Shown one piece after another: positions 8,984 to 18,351 of a stretch of DNA of 52,442 nucleotides; position 1 is the first letter of the stretch, and the number at the start of each line of letters is the position of its first letter. The notes beneath the pieces were generated by a model, which had not been told where the DNA came from, searched no databases, and saw nothing but the letters and a program-made list of their open reading frames with translations. The stretch lies in contig JAJZQV010000011.1 of assembly GCA_021803025.1 (NCBI GenBank), forward strand, positions 1 to 52,442, read 5' to 3'. Made by a program: the position numbers and the translations under genes. This stretch comes from Actinomycetes bacterium (lineage in GTDB: Bacteria; Actinomycetota; Actinomycetes; Propionibacteriales; Propionibacteriaceae).

Positions 8984-9484
8984 ATGGCGTTCGAGATCCC
9001 CGGCGACCTGAGCCCGAGCCTCATGGGCGTGGCGTGGCTCATCGGACGGTGGGAGGGATCCGGCCACGGGCAGTGGCCGGACACGGGCGACTTCACGTAC
9101 GGCTGCCAGATCGACTTCGCGGAAAACGGCGGCACGTACCTCCACTACCTCATGCAGACGTACGAGCTGGGCGAGGACGGCACCGCGGTGCGGCCCCTCA
9201 GCATGGAGACAGGCTTCTGGCGGCCCCAGGCCGACGGTGCGATCGAGGTGTCGCTCGCGCACCCCGACGGCTACGCCGAGCTGTGGGAGGGCAACGTCAC
9301 CGGCGCGAAGATCGAGCTGCGCACCGATGCCGTGGTCCGGCCCGTGAGCTCGCCGGTGGAGTACACGGGAGGGCACCGCCTGTACGGCAACGTCGAGTCC
9401 GACCTGCTCTGGACGTTCGACCGTGCGACCACCGACGTGGACCTCCAGCCGTACCTGTGGGCGCGGCTGAAGCGGGTCTCGTGA
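8984..9484 (+). CDS. nitrobindin-like (FABP/DUF1794) protein
   Basis: 166 residues folding as a ten-stranded beta-barrel of the nitrobindin family, which binds ferric heme and isomerises peroxynitrite. The family motif GxWxGxG is present as GRWEGSG at about residue 21. In well-studied members the proximal heme histidine is near the C-terminus in a QPH-type context; here the equivalent stretch reads LQPYLWARLKRV, with Tyr in that place, so heme binding may differ. ATG 8984 has AAGGAG at a good distance. It is overlapped by ygfZ downstream, an association seen in other actinobacteria. Confidence 0.85.
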   Translation: MAFEIPGDLSPSLMGVAWLIGRWEGSGHGQWPDTGDFTYGCQIDFAENGGTYLHYLMQTYELGEDGTAVRPLSMETGFWRPQADGAIEVSLAHPDGYAELWEGNVTGAKIELRTDAVVRPVSSPVEYTGGHRLYGNVESDLLWTFDRATTDVDLQPYLWARLKRVS

Positions 9485-10428
9485 CCGCCATCCTCGCGAC
9501 GGCCGGCCCCGACGCCGGCGTCGCCTGGCACTACGGCAGCCCGTCGGCCGAGGGCCGCGCGCTCGACGCCGGCGAGGGTGTCGTCGACCTCTCGAACCGT
9601 GACGTGCTGCGCATCTCCGGCTCTGACCGGCTCCGGTGGCTGCACTCGCTGACGAGCCAGGTCTTCGAGGGGCTCGCCCCCGGGGTGGCGAACACGGCGT
9701 ACGTGCTGTCGCCGAACGGCCACGTCGAGCACGCGCTGTACGGAGTGGACGACGGCGAGACGTACTGGGCCTGGACCGAGCCCGGCCGTGGTGCCGCTCT
9801 TGTCGCCTGGCTCGACTCGATGCGCTTCATGATGCGGGTCGAGGTCGTCCTCGACGACGGGTACGGCCTCGTGTGGCGGCCCGGCGCGCCGGCCGGTGAC
9901 GGCCTGCACCGAGCAGGTGAGGACTCGCTCGGAGGGTACGAGACGTTCGCACCGCGCGGCGAGGTGGAAGCCCTTGTCACTGAAGGACGGCCCGTCGGCA
10001 CCTGGGCGTACGAGGCACGGCGGATCGAGGTGGGCGTGCCACGTATCGGCGTCGACACCGACGACCGCACGATCCCCAACGAGCTCGGCGTCCCGTCCGT
10101 GGCTGTGGCGCTCGACAAGGGCTGCTACCGCGGGCAGGAGACGGTGGCCCGAGTCCACAACCTGGGTCGGCCCCCGCGCCGCCTCGTACGGCTGCAGCTC
10201 GACGGGTCCGTCTCCGAGCTGCCCGCGCTGGGAGCCGACCTGCTGGCCGACGGCAAGGTCGTCGGTCGCGTCGGAGCCTCGGCGCGCCACCACGAGCAGG
10301 GGCCGATCGCGCTGGCGCTCGTGAAGCGGGGCGTCGCCGTGGACGTACCGCTCGTCGCCGATGGTGTGGCCGCCGCGCAGGAGCCCCTCGTCGATCCCGA
10401 GGCGGGCGTCCACTTCAGGCTGTCCTGA
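9481..10428 (+). CDS. ygfZ: folate-binding protein YgfZ, iron-sulfur protein maturation
   Basis: GcvT-related tetrahydrofolate-binding protein of 315 residues that helps assemble or repair iron-sulfur enzymes and supports tRNA thiomethylation. The diagnostic KGCYRGQE motif with its conserved cysteine is at about residues 214-221, followed by VARVHNLGRPPRRLVRLQL. The GTG start overlaps the nitrobindin-like stop (GTGA), so translation is coupled. Iron-sulfur maintenance is relevant here because two radical enzymes of the 28-33 kb region need such clusters. Confidence 0.93.
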   Translation: MTAILATAGPDAGVAWHYGSPSAEGRALDAGEGVVDLSNRDVLRISGSDRLRWLHSLTSQVFEGLAPGVANTAYVLSPNGHVEHALYGVDDGETYWAWTEPGRGAALVAWLDSMRFMMRVEVVLDDGYGLVWRPGAPAGDGLHRAGEDSLGGYETFAPRGEVEALVTEGRPVGTWAYEARRIEVGVPRIGVDTDDRTIPNELGVPSVAVALDKGCYRGQETVARVHNLGRPPRRLVRLQLDGSVSELPALGADLLADGKVVGRVGASARHHEQGPIALALVKRGVAVDVPLVADGVAAAQEPLVDPEAGVHFRLS

Positions 10429-10482
10429 CCGTCGTACGCCTTTAGCATCCGGGCGGTCGTCCGGCGCGTACCGACACGCCAG

Positions 10483-10636
10483 ATGAGGTACTCCTCATGT
10501 GTCTGGAACGCGATCCATAACCCTGTTACCGTTCCGCGCACTGGCAGCCAGAGATCTTCCGTCCAGGGGGACGTCGGAGATCGAGACCAATCGGCGTGCC
10601 TGCACCTGTCATCACCGAGCCAAGGGGACGGCTCGG
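10483..10636 (+). promoter_or_regulatory. structured leader before the SipW-dependent-type gene
   Basis: The 234 bases between ygfZ and the next start hold two perfect inverted repeats: ATGAGG-N4-CCTCAT at 10483-10498, suited to an operator, and CCGAGCC-N8-GGCTCGG at 10615-10636, which would fold in the mRNA just before the start. TTACCGT near 10526 may be part of a -10 region. I could not match the leader to a known riboswitch. Confidence 0.4.
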
Positions 10637-10662
10637 CATTCATCTCCCTGGAAGGCATCGCC

Positions 10663-11286
10663 ATGTCCGAAACCACGTCCAAGCGCAGGATCTCGCTTCC
10701 GCTCATCCTGGCAGGAGGCGTCTCGTCGCTCGTCCTTGCGCTCGGGATGTCGCCGACCTTCTCCGCGTTCACCGCCTCGATCCAGAGCGGCGCGAACCTC
10801 GCCAGTGCGGGAACCCTGACGATGGAGGAGACCTCGGGAAGCGTGACCTGCCGGAGCACCGACGGCGCGAATGGGCTGAGCGGGAACTCCGCCACCTGCG
10901 CCACGATCAACAAGTACGGCGGCACGGGCGCCCTCCTCACGCCGGGCGGTGCGGCGAACGTCACGACCGTGACGATCGCGAACACCGGCACCGTGGCGGC
11001 CACCAGCTTCAGCCTGACCCCCGGCGCCTGCGCGCAGAGCGCCCTCGGCACGCCCGTCGGCAACGCGACCGACCTCTGCACCAAGCTCCACGTCAAGATC
11101 ACGACGGGCACCACGACGGTGTACGAAGGCAGCGCCAGCGCCCTCACGACGCCCGTCGCCCTCACGCCGCTCGCCAACGGGGCGTCGGCCAGCTACACCT
11201 TCGCGGTCTCGCTCGACAGCAGCGCCGACAACACGTACCAGGGCCTGCAGGCTTCGCAGCCGCTCACCTGGACGTTCCAGTCCTGA
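10663..11286 (+). CDS. SipW-dependent-type secreted surface protein
   Basis: A 207-residue exported protein. The N-terminus KRRISLPLILAGGVSSLVLAL, then FSAFTASIQSGANLASAGTL, is the long hydrophobic signal of TasA/camelysin-like proteins, which are cut by SipW-type signal peptidases; the mature part is Thr/Ala/Gly rich, predicted beta-sandwich, with several cysteines (SVTCRS, ATCATI, GACAQS, LCTKL). ATG 10663 has GGAAGG about seven bases before it. The next gene is a SipW-like peptidase, which fits as the processing enzyme. A fibre, matrix or surface-layer role is inferred from the family. Confidence 0.8.
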   Translation: MSETTSKRRISLPLILAGGVSSLVLALGMSPTFSAFTASIQSGANLASAGTLTMEETSGSVTCRSTDGANGLSGNSATCATINKYGGTGALLTPGGAANVTTVTIANTGTVAATSFSLTPGACAQSALGTPVGNATDLCTKLHVKITTGTTTVYEGSASALTTPVALTPLANGASASYTFAVSLDSSADNTYQGLQASQPLTWTFQS

Positions 11287-11300
11287 GATCGGGCGCTCTC

Positions 11301-11336
11301 GCCGGGCCTGCGTGACGAACGGTCACGGGGCCCGGC
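11301..11336 (+). terminator. hairpin terminator after the secreted protein gene
   Basis: GCCGGGCC pairs with GGCCCGGC and an inner CGTGAC pairs with GTCACG around a five-base loop. No T-run follows, as is common in high-GC actinobacteria. It may only attenuate, since the signal peptidase gene follows in the same direction. Confidence 0.65.
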
Positions 11337-11446
11337 GGAGACGCTGACCAGTCCGGCCCCGCGCGTGACCTCGGCCGGATGGCTCTGACGCGCCATCGCG
11401 CGTCCTCACCAGTGCGTCAGACCCGACCTCTCTGGGGGTGCTACCT

Positions 11447-13123
11447 GTGACCACGAAGACGTGGAAGATCACTGCCGCGGCGAGCCTCGTGCTCCTCGCC
11501 GGCGCTCTCGTCGCGCTGTTCGGCGCGGGTTTCCACTTCTACATCGTCCAGACCCCGAGCATGGGGACGACAGCTCCGGTCGGAACCCTCGTCGCGGTGC
11601 ATGCGAAGGACTCGTACGCGGTCGGCGACGTCATCTCGTACGCGCGCAACGGTCGTACCTACACGCACCGCATCGTCGCGGCCTCGGCCGCCGGCTTCAC
11701 CACGCAGGGCGACATCAACGGCACCGCGGACGCGCTTCCCGTCAGGGCGGCGGAGATCGTCGGTGCCGTCACCTTCTACGGCAGGCACCTCGGGTTTCTC
11801 GTCGAGGCCCTGCCCTGGCTCGTGATCGGGGGGGTGGCCGTGTACATCCTGTCGCGGCGACCGTGGGTGGGCCGTGCGCTGAGGTGGCCGTTCCGGCTCG
11901 TCGGCTGGTCGCTCGTCGCCAGCCTCGCCGCGCTGTGGATCCGGCCGTGGGTGAACATGACGATGACTGGCTACGTCGCGCAGGCTGACGGCGTACGGAT
12001 GCACCTCGTCAACACCGGGATCCTCCCGCTCAAGGTGATGGGTACGGTGCTCGCCAGCGGGCAGGACGCGGTCGTGACGCAGTCGGCTGAAGACAGCGTC
12101 GGCCACTACAGCGTCACCCCGCACCTCGCGCTGAGCTTCTGGCACTTCGCCCTGCTGCTCATGATCTGCCTCACGCCCTTGCTGGCGGCGCTGATCATCC
12201 GCGGGGACCAGCCGTCGACGGTGTCGGATGCCGCGGCGGCCCCGACGCGCCTCCCGGCTCGCGTTCGCCGCCTCGCACCCGTGGCCCTCATCGTCTCAGC
12301 GAGCATCGTCGCGGCCGCTCTCGTGCTGCAGATGAGCACCAACGCCGCGTTCGCGGCCTCGATCTCGAACAGCACCGACACGGTCAGGGTGCGCACCTGG
12401 GTCACGTGCCAGGCCGCGGAGACGACCACGCCGAACGTCTGGCTCGTCTGGGGCCTGACGACCGCGGGCAGCCAGACGGACCTCACCGGCAACGGCAACT
12501 CCGGCACGATGAGGACCGTCAAGGGCGGCACGTCGGCGACGGTGAACACCAGCTCGCCGTGTCCCCAGGACGCGCAGGGATCGCTCATGTTCAACGGCGC
12601 GACGTGCGTGTTCACGCCGGGAACGGTGGCAGGCTCCGAGACGTACTCGGAGGAGATCTGGTTCCGTACCTCCGGCGCGTCGCTCAACGGCAAGCTCATG
12701 GGCTTCGCCACCGGCACGCCGATAAGGGGCAAGCAGCAGTACGCCGACCGCCATCTCTACCTCGACCCCACAGGACGCGTCCTCTTCGGCGTCGTCGCCG
12801 GCGGCGCACAGACCGTCATCTCGTCGACGGGAAGCTACACCGACGGCGGCTGGCACCACGTCGTCGCCACCTCCGCGCCGGGAACGGTGTCGCTGTACGT
12901 CGACGGCGCTCTCGCCGCGACGCGCTCGAACCTCGCCACCCAGACCCTGTACAAGGGGGACTGGATGGTGGGCTGCGGACTGCTGACCGGATGGCCGACC
13001 GCGTCGGGGGGCACGGCCGCCTTCCCCGCGTACTACACCGGCAACCTCCGCCTCGCCGCCGTGTACAACGCGACGTTGACGCCCGCCCAGGTCGAGGACC
13101 ACTACCGGGCCGGTCAGGCCTGA
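11447..13123 (+). CDS. SipW-like signal peptidase I fused to a LamG-type domain behind an internal signal sequence
   Basis: 558 residues. The N-terminal part is an ER/SipW-type signal peptidase: a membrane anchor (8-29), catalytic Ser38 in VQTPSMG, His74 in TYTHRIV instead of the bacterial lysine, and Asp89 in TQGDING. More membrane segments follow near residues 120-138, 150-167 and 222-242. At about 275-305 there is another hydrophobic segment ending in NAAFAASISNSTDTVRV, which resembles the signal of SipW substrates, and the rest (about 310-555) is a LamG/concanavalin-like domain with FNGATCVFTPG and GWHHVVATSAPGTVSLYVDG. The GTG at 11447 has GGGGG eight bases upstream; GTG 11438 is an alternative. 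The protein may release its own C-terminal domain. Confidence 0.82.
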   Translation: MTTKTWKITAAASLVLLAGALVALFGAGFHFYIVQTPSMGTTAPVGTLVAVHAKDSYAVGDVISYARNGRTYTHRIVAASAAGFTTQGDINGTADALPVRAAEIVGAVTFYGRHLGFLVEALPWLVIGGVAVYILSRRPWVGRALRWPFRLVGWSLVASLAALWIRPWVNMTMTGYVAQADGVRMHLVNTGILPLKVMGTVLASGQDAVVTQSAEDSVGHYSVTPHLALSFWHFALLLMICLTPLLAALIIRGDQPSTVSDAAAAPTRLPARVRRLAPVALIVSASIVAAALVLQMSTNAAFAASISNSTDTVRVRTWVTCQAAETTTPNVWLVWGLTTAGSQTDLTGNGNSGTMRTVKGGTSATVNTSSPCPQDAQGSLMFNGATCVFTPGTVAGSETYSEEIWFRTSGASLNGKLMGFATGTPIRGKQQYADRHLYLDPTGRVLFGVVAGGAQTVISSTGSYTDGGWHHVVATSAPGTVSLYVDGALAATRSNLATQTLYKGDWMVGCGLLTGWPTASGGTAAFPAYYTGNLRLAAVYNATLTPAQVEDHYRAGQA

Positions 13124-13157
13124 GCGGCGCGACAGTGTTGGGCGGCCGGGCCGGGTG

Positions 13158-14117
13158 TCAGCCGATGATGCCGAAGCGGTATCCGCGGTCGCGGAAGAAC
13201 TGGACGAACCGGGGCAGCGTCGCCAGCGTCACGTGGGCGCCGGCCTTGTCGTGGTTCAGCATGACGGCCGCACTGGGGCTCCCGTCCTCGACGAACGTCT
13301 TCGTCAGCCTGGCCATGGCCTCGTCGGGCGAGGCGGGCGGATGCGCGTCGGCGTCGCCGCTCATGCAGTTCCAGTCGATCCAGCTCACGCCGCGTTGTGC
13401 GAGGGCGACGTCGGCGTCCTCGAGGCCGGTCCACGACATGTGGCCGCCCGGGTAGCGGTAGCCGCCGGGTGCGTACGTCGGGCCGAGGACGCGCTTCGCC
13501 ACGGACAGGGCGTGGTCGAAGTCGGTGGCGATGTTCACGACGTTGCCGACGCGCCCGGGATAGAGGTACGCGTAGTCGTGGCTGTAGCTGTGGAGGCAGA
13601 TCGCGTGTCCCTCGGCCATGGCGCGCTGAGCCGGGGCCGGGTTGAGCTCGAGCGACCGGCCGATGGCGAAGAACGTGGCGGGCACGTGGAGCGCCTTGAG
13701 CGCGTCGAGGACCTGGGGCGTGAGGGAGCTCGGGCCGTCGTCGAACGTGAGGAACGCCGTCTTCGTGGCGGGGCCCGTACGGGTCGCGAGCCACGCATGG
13801 ACGATCGCCGCAGGTACGGCATAGGCGTCTGCCGCGGGGATGTGGTTCGAGCCGGAGGTGGGTACGGACGTGGCGTCCGTCCTCGGCTTCTCGGTGGCCG
13901 CAGCGGGGGCTCCCGTGGCGCCCTCCTCGGCGGAGGAACCGGACTGGTCCCCGGTGAGGGGGTCGTGGGAGTCCGGCGACGGGTACGCATCGGACGGGGT
14001 CGCGTCGGCGTCCGGAGCGGTCCTGAGCGAGTACGGGGCGGCGTTGCGCGGAGGCGGCTGGATGGCGCACGCGCTCAGCAGCGCGGCAGCGCCCAGAAGC
14101 ATCGCCCGACGTCCCAT
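13158..14117 (-). CDS. polysaccharide deacetylase lipoprotein (NodB domain)
   Basis: Secreted carbohydrate esterase family 4 protein of 319 residues that would remove acetyl groups from peptidoglycan or another surface glycan. A lipoprotein signal ends at LLSAC with Cys17. A Ser/Pro/Ala-rich linker runs to about residue 90, then the NodB domain shows the metal and catalytic motifs TFDDGPS and HSYSHDY (Asp and the two His), followed by YRYPGGHMSW. ATG 14117 suits the signal peptide; GTG 14123 is possible. It is convergent with the signal peptidase locus, so it may modify the same cell envelope, which is an inference. Confidence 0.9.
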   Translation of the reverse strand: MGRRAMLLGAAALLSACAIQPPPRNAAPYSLRTAPDADATPSDAYPSPDSHDPLTGDQSGSSAEEGATGAPAAATEKPRTDATSVPTSGSNHIPAADAYAVPAAIVHAWLATRTGPATKTAFLTFDDGPSSLTPQVLDALKALHVPATFFAIGRSLELNPAPAQRAMAEGHAICLHSYSHDYAYLYPGRVGNVVNIATDFDHALSVAKRVLGPTYAPGGYRYPGGHMSWTGLEDADVALAQRGVSWIDWNCMSGDADAHPPASPDEAMARLTKTFVEDGSPSAAVMLNHDKAGAHVTLATLPRFVQFFRDRGYRFGIIG

Positions 14118-14142
14118 GACCACCGCGCAACCGTCTCACAAG

Positions 14143-14224
14143 GACACTCGTGCTCCGCGCAGCGCTCACGCGCGTCGGGAGGAGACACTCCTGCTCCGCG
14201 CACCGCCTACGCGTGTCGGGAGGA
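14143..14224 (+). repeat. two tandem copies of a 41-bp unit
   Basis: Units at 14143-14183 and 14184-14224 begin GACACTC and end GTCGGGAGGA; they differ at only a few positions and abut directly. They lie in the divergent gap beside repeat C copy 1. Confidence 0.75.
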
Positions 14225-14304
14225 TCCGCCTTTTCGTACCGCAGGTCGTGCGCATGTGGCGCCAGGGCGCCGAGAGGGCCTGCTGCGGTACGAAAACGCG
14301 GATC
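14223..14304 (+). repeat. dispersed palindromic repeat family C, copy 1
   Basis: Arms of about 22 bases with one mismatch (core TTTTCGTACCGCAG and CTGCGGTACGAAAA) around a 38-base centre. The second copy is at 29262-29346. Confidence 0.85.
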
Positions 14305-14308
14305 GCGC

Positions 14309-14314
14309 TAGCGT
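14309..14314 (+). promoter_or_regulatory. -10 box of leaderless asparaginase gene
   Basis: TAGCGT eight bases before the GTG at 14323, directly after repeat C copy 1. Confidence 0.5.
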
Positions 14315-14322
14315 TTCCCCTC

Positions 14323-15273
14323 GTGACTCAGCAGGATGTGGCGGCCGTCGAGGTCGTACGTGGCGGTGTGGTCGAGTGCGTCCATCGCGCACGCGCCGCG
14401 GTGACGTTCCCGGACGGGTCGAGCTGGACCCTCGGGGACGCGGCGTTCCCCACGTACCCGCGCTCGTCCCTCAAGCCCTTCCAGGCGATCGCGATGTGCC
14501 TCGTGGGCCTCGACGTGACCGGGCCGGAGCTCGCCATCTCGGCGGCGTCGCACCTCGGCGAGGCGTACCACCTCGCGGCCGTACGGTCGATGCTGGCGGG
14601 CGCGGGCCTCACCGAGGCGGACCTCCAGAACACGCCCGACCTGCCGATCGACCAGGCGGCTCGCATCGCGTGGATTCGGGCGGGGCGCGGCCCCGAGCCG
14701 GTCGCACAGAACTGCTCCGGCAAGCATGCGGCGATGCTGCGCACGTGTGTACGGGCGGGCTGGGACCCCGCCACCTACCTCGACGCCGACCACCCGCTGC
14801 AGCTGCTGGTGCGCGAGACGCTCGCCGAGTACACGGCCGAGCCGATGACGGACCCCTCCGTGGACGGCTGCGGTGCTCCCGCGTTCACGACCTCCCTGTT
14901 CGGGCTGGCACGGGGCTTCGGTGCGTTCGCCGCCGCGACGGACGGCCCCGCCAAGGACATCGCCGACGCGTACCGGGCCTACCCCGAGTACGTGTCCGGA
15001 ACCGGCCATGCCGACCTCGCGATCCACCGGGCGGTGCCCGGGCTCGTGTGCAAGGGCGGCGCGGAGGGCGTCTTCGCCGCGGGTCTGCCCGACGGGACGG
15101 GGATCGCGCTGAAGATCGTCGACGGGTCCGACCGCGGCCGCCGCGAGCTCATGGTGGCGATCCTCGGCCACCTCGGCATCCGGAACGACGCCCTCGACGC
15201 GCTGGCCACGTCCCCGGTGCTGGGGCATGGCCGGCCAGTGGGACAGGTACGGGTCGTCGACGGGCTGGTGTAG
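14323..15273 (+). CDS. asparaginase (actinobacterial L-asparaginase II family)
   Basis: 316 residues of the serine-protease-unrelated asparaginase family common in actinobacteria, which hydrolyses L-asparagine to aspartate and ammonia. Conserved segments are SSLKPFQAIAMC, SHLGEAYHLAAVRSML, NCSGKHAAML, VDGCGAPAF and KGGAEGVFAAGLPDG. No signal peptide, so cytoplasmic. GTG 14323 is chosen from the leaderless -10 element and from the conserved start VAAVEVVRGGVVECVHRARAA. The gene stands alone, convergent with typA. Confidence 0.88.
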   Translation: MTQQDVAAVEVVRGGVVECVHRARAAVTFPDGSSWTLGDAAFPTYPRSSLKPFQAIAMCLVGLDVTGPELAISAASHLGEAYHLAAVRSMLAGAGLTEADLQNTPDLPIDQAARIAWIRAGRGPEPVAQNCSGKHAAMLRTCVRAGWDPATYLDADHPLQLLVRETLAEYTAEPMTDPSVDGCGAPAFTTSLFGLARGFGAFAAATDGPAKDIADAYRAYPEYVSGTGHADLAIHRAVPGLVCKGGAEGVFAAGLPDGTGIALKIVDGSDRGRRELMVAILGHLGIRNDALDALATSPVLGHGRPVGQVRVVDGLV

Positions 15274-15300
15274 CCCCCGGGCCCCGGGGGCCCCCCGGGC
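15274..15300. terminator. GC-only palindromic tract after the asparaginase gene
   Basis: Runs of C and G form overlapping palindromes such as CCCCCGGGCCCCGGGGG immediately after the stop. It could end transcription, but the structure is ambiguous. Confidence 0.4.
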
Positions 15301-15304
15301 CACG

Positions 15305-15390
15305 CCTCCGGGAGAGGACCTGTGCGCTCCGGGAGAGGACCTCTGCCGTCGGGGAGAGGACCTGCCGCGTCCGGGGATAGGACCTGTGCG
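15305..15390 (+). repeat. four-unit 21-bp tandem array E1
   Basis: The core GAGAGGACCT (GATAGGACCT in the last unit) starts at 15312, 15333, 15354 and 15376, so spacing is 21, 21 and 22 bases. It lies between convergent genes and matches the array at 32738-32822 in inverted orientation. Confidence 0.85.
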
Positions 15391-15411
15391 CCGACGCTGA
15401 CGCGCTCGCCG

Positions 15412-17277
<1,866 letters not shown>

Positions 17278-17427
17278 GCGGTTCCTTCAGAAGGCTTGTC
17301 GGGAGGCGACTGCCTCACCGCAGCCTCCGGAAGTCTACCTGTGTACGAGTGGAGCCCTGTCCGGGCTCGACCGGGCCGGCCCTTCCCGGCACGGGACCCT
17401 CCGACGGCCGGCTCGGCTCCTCCCCCT

Positions 17428-17487
17428 CGAAAGGCCACGACACGCGCGGTCGGTACGGTGTGTCGCAGCACGAACTGACCTCTCGTT
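17428..17487 (-). repeat. dispersed palindromic repeat family A, copy 2
   Basis: Reverse complement of 2951-3010 with about nine mismatches in 60 bases. It lies in the 295-base gap between typA and the disrupted gene; the rest of that gap shows nothing I can name. Confidence 0.8.
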
Positions 17488-17572
17488 CGGATGCTCAGCT
17501 GCCGATGCTCTGCCGGAACCCCACCAGTACGCCGGCGCACGGATACGCCGAGGACGCTCCCTCCTCTCCACG

Positions 17573-18337
17573 ATGACCGCGGTCGACGAGGCGCAGGCGG
17601 ACTTCGTGTGGCAGCAGGGGAGGCCCCTGACCACCCGGTTCCGCAAGACGTTCACCGAGGTCGAGCCGCCTTCCCGCCTGGCGCACACCTCCTGGATCGA
17701 CTTCGTGCCGGACCACGAGCCGTACGAGCACAGGCGTGCCGGCGTGGGGGCCGGAGCTGCTGCTGCGGACGAGGTGGGGGATCTACGACGCCGACCCCGG
17801 CACGTACCTCGACGGGCTGTTCCAGACGTGGGAGCGCTGGGCTGCCCAGGTGGGGGAGTCGCACACCACGTACGTGGCGCTCGTACGGTTCCGGTCGCCG
17901 CGCCCCCTGTCCCACTGGGTGACGTCGCTCATCGCGGTGATGGACGCGGCGGCGCTGCACCTGGCCGTCGCCCGTCGACGCAGCCGGGCATCTCCGCCCG
18001 GCTCTGCCTGCGGATGGGGTTCACGGCACTGAGCCAGATCGCCGAGACGATGAGGGTGCCGTACGAGAAGGACCCCTCCCCCGAGCAGCCGATCTCCGTG
18101 ACGCGGGAGGAGTTCGGCCAGGCGATGGCGATGCTGCGTGGCGTCGACTATCCCATCGAGCGTTCGGACGACGAGGTCTGGCTCCACTTCCGCGGCTGGC
18201 GGGTCAACTACGACCGGGCCGCCCTCGCGATCGCCTACGCCGTCGACGCGCCGCCGGCTCTGTGGACCGGCGGCCGCCGTTACCCCAGCACACCCATGCC
18301 GCCTGTACGACCGCCCAGCCATACGCCGAAGGCGTGA
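17573..18337 (+). pseudogene. conserved hypothetical gene with two compensating frame changes
   Basis: The frame starting at ATG 17573 gives plausible protein to about 17733 (TRFRKTFTEVEPPSRL), then turns into Arg/Gly/Ala-rich nonsense. The frame one base later is plausible from 17736 to about 17968 (RTRWGIYDADPGTYLDGLF, then VTSLIAVMDAAALHLA), and the first frame becomes plausible again from about 17970 (RLCLRMGFTALSQIAETM) to the stop. So one base seems gained near 17735 and one lost near 17970. No stop codon arises. The restored protein recalls the soluble C-terminal part of actinobacterial membrane or ion-channel-like proteins, but no membrane segment precedes it. Sequencing error is also possible. 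Confidence 0.6.
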
Positions 18338-18351
18338 GGAGGTCGGCTGGG
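18314..18351. terminator. bidirectional hairpin terminator
   Basis: CCCAGCC pairs with GGCTGGG and an inner ACGCC pairs with GGCGT around GAA. It spans the stop at 18337 and ends just before the convergent stop at 18352. Confidence 0.65.

Noticed and set aside
10483-10662. Known riboswitch (cyclic di-AMP or cyclic di-GMP) before the surface protein gene
   Set aside because: The hairpins do not match the conserved cores that I remember for these classes.
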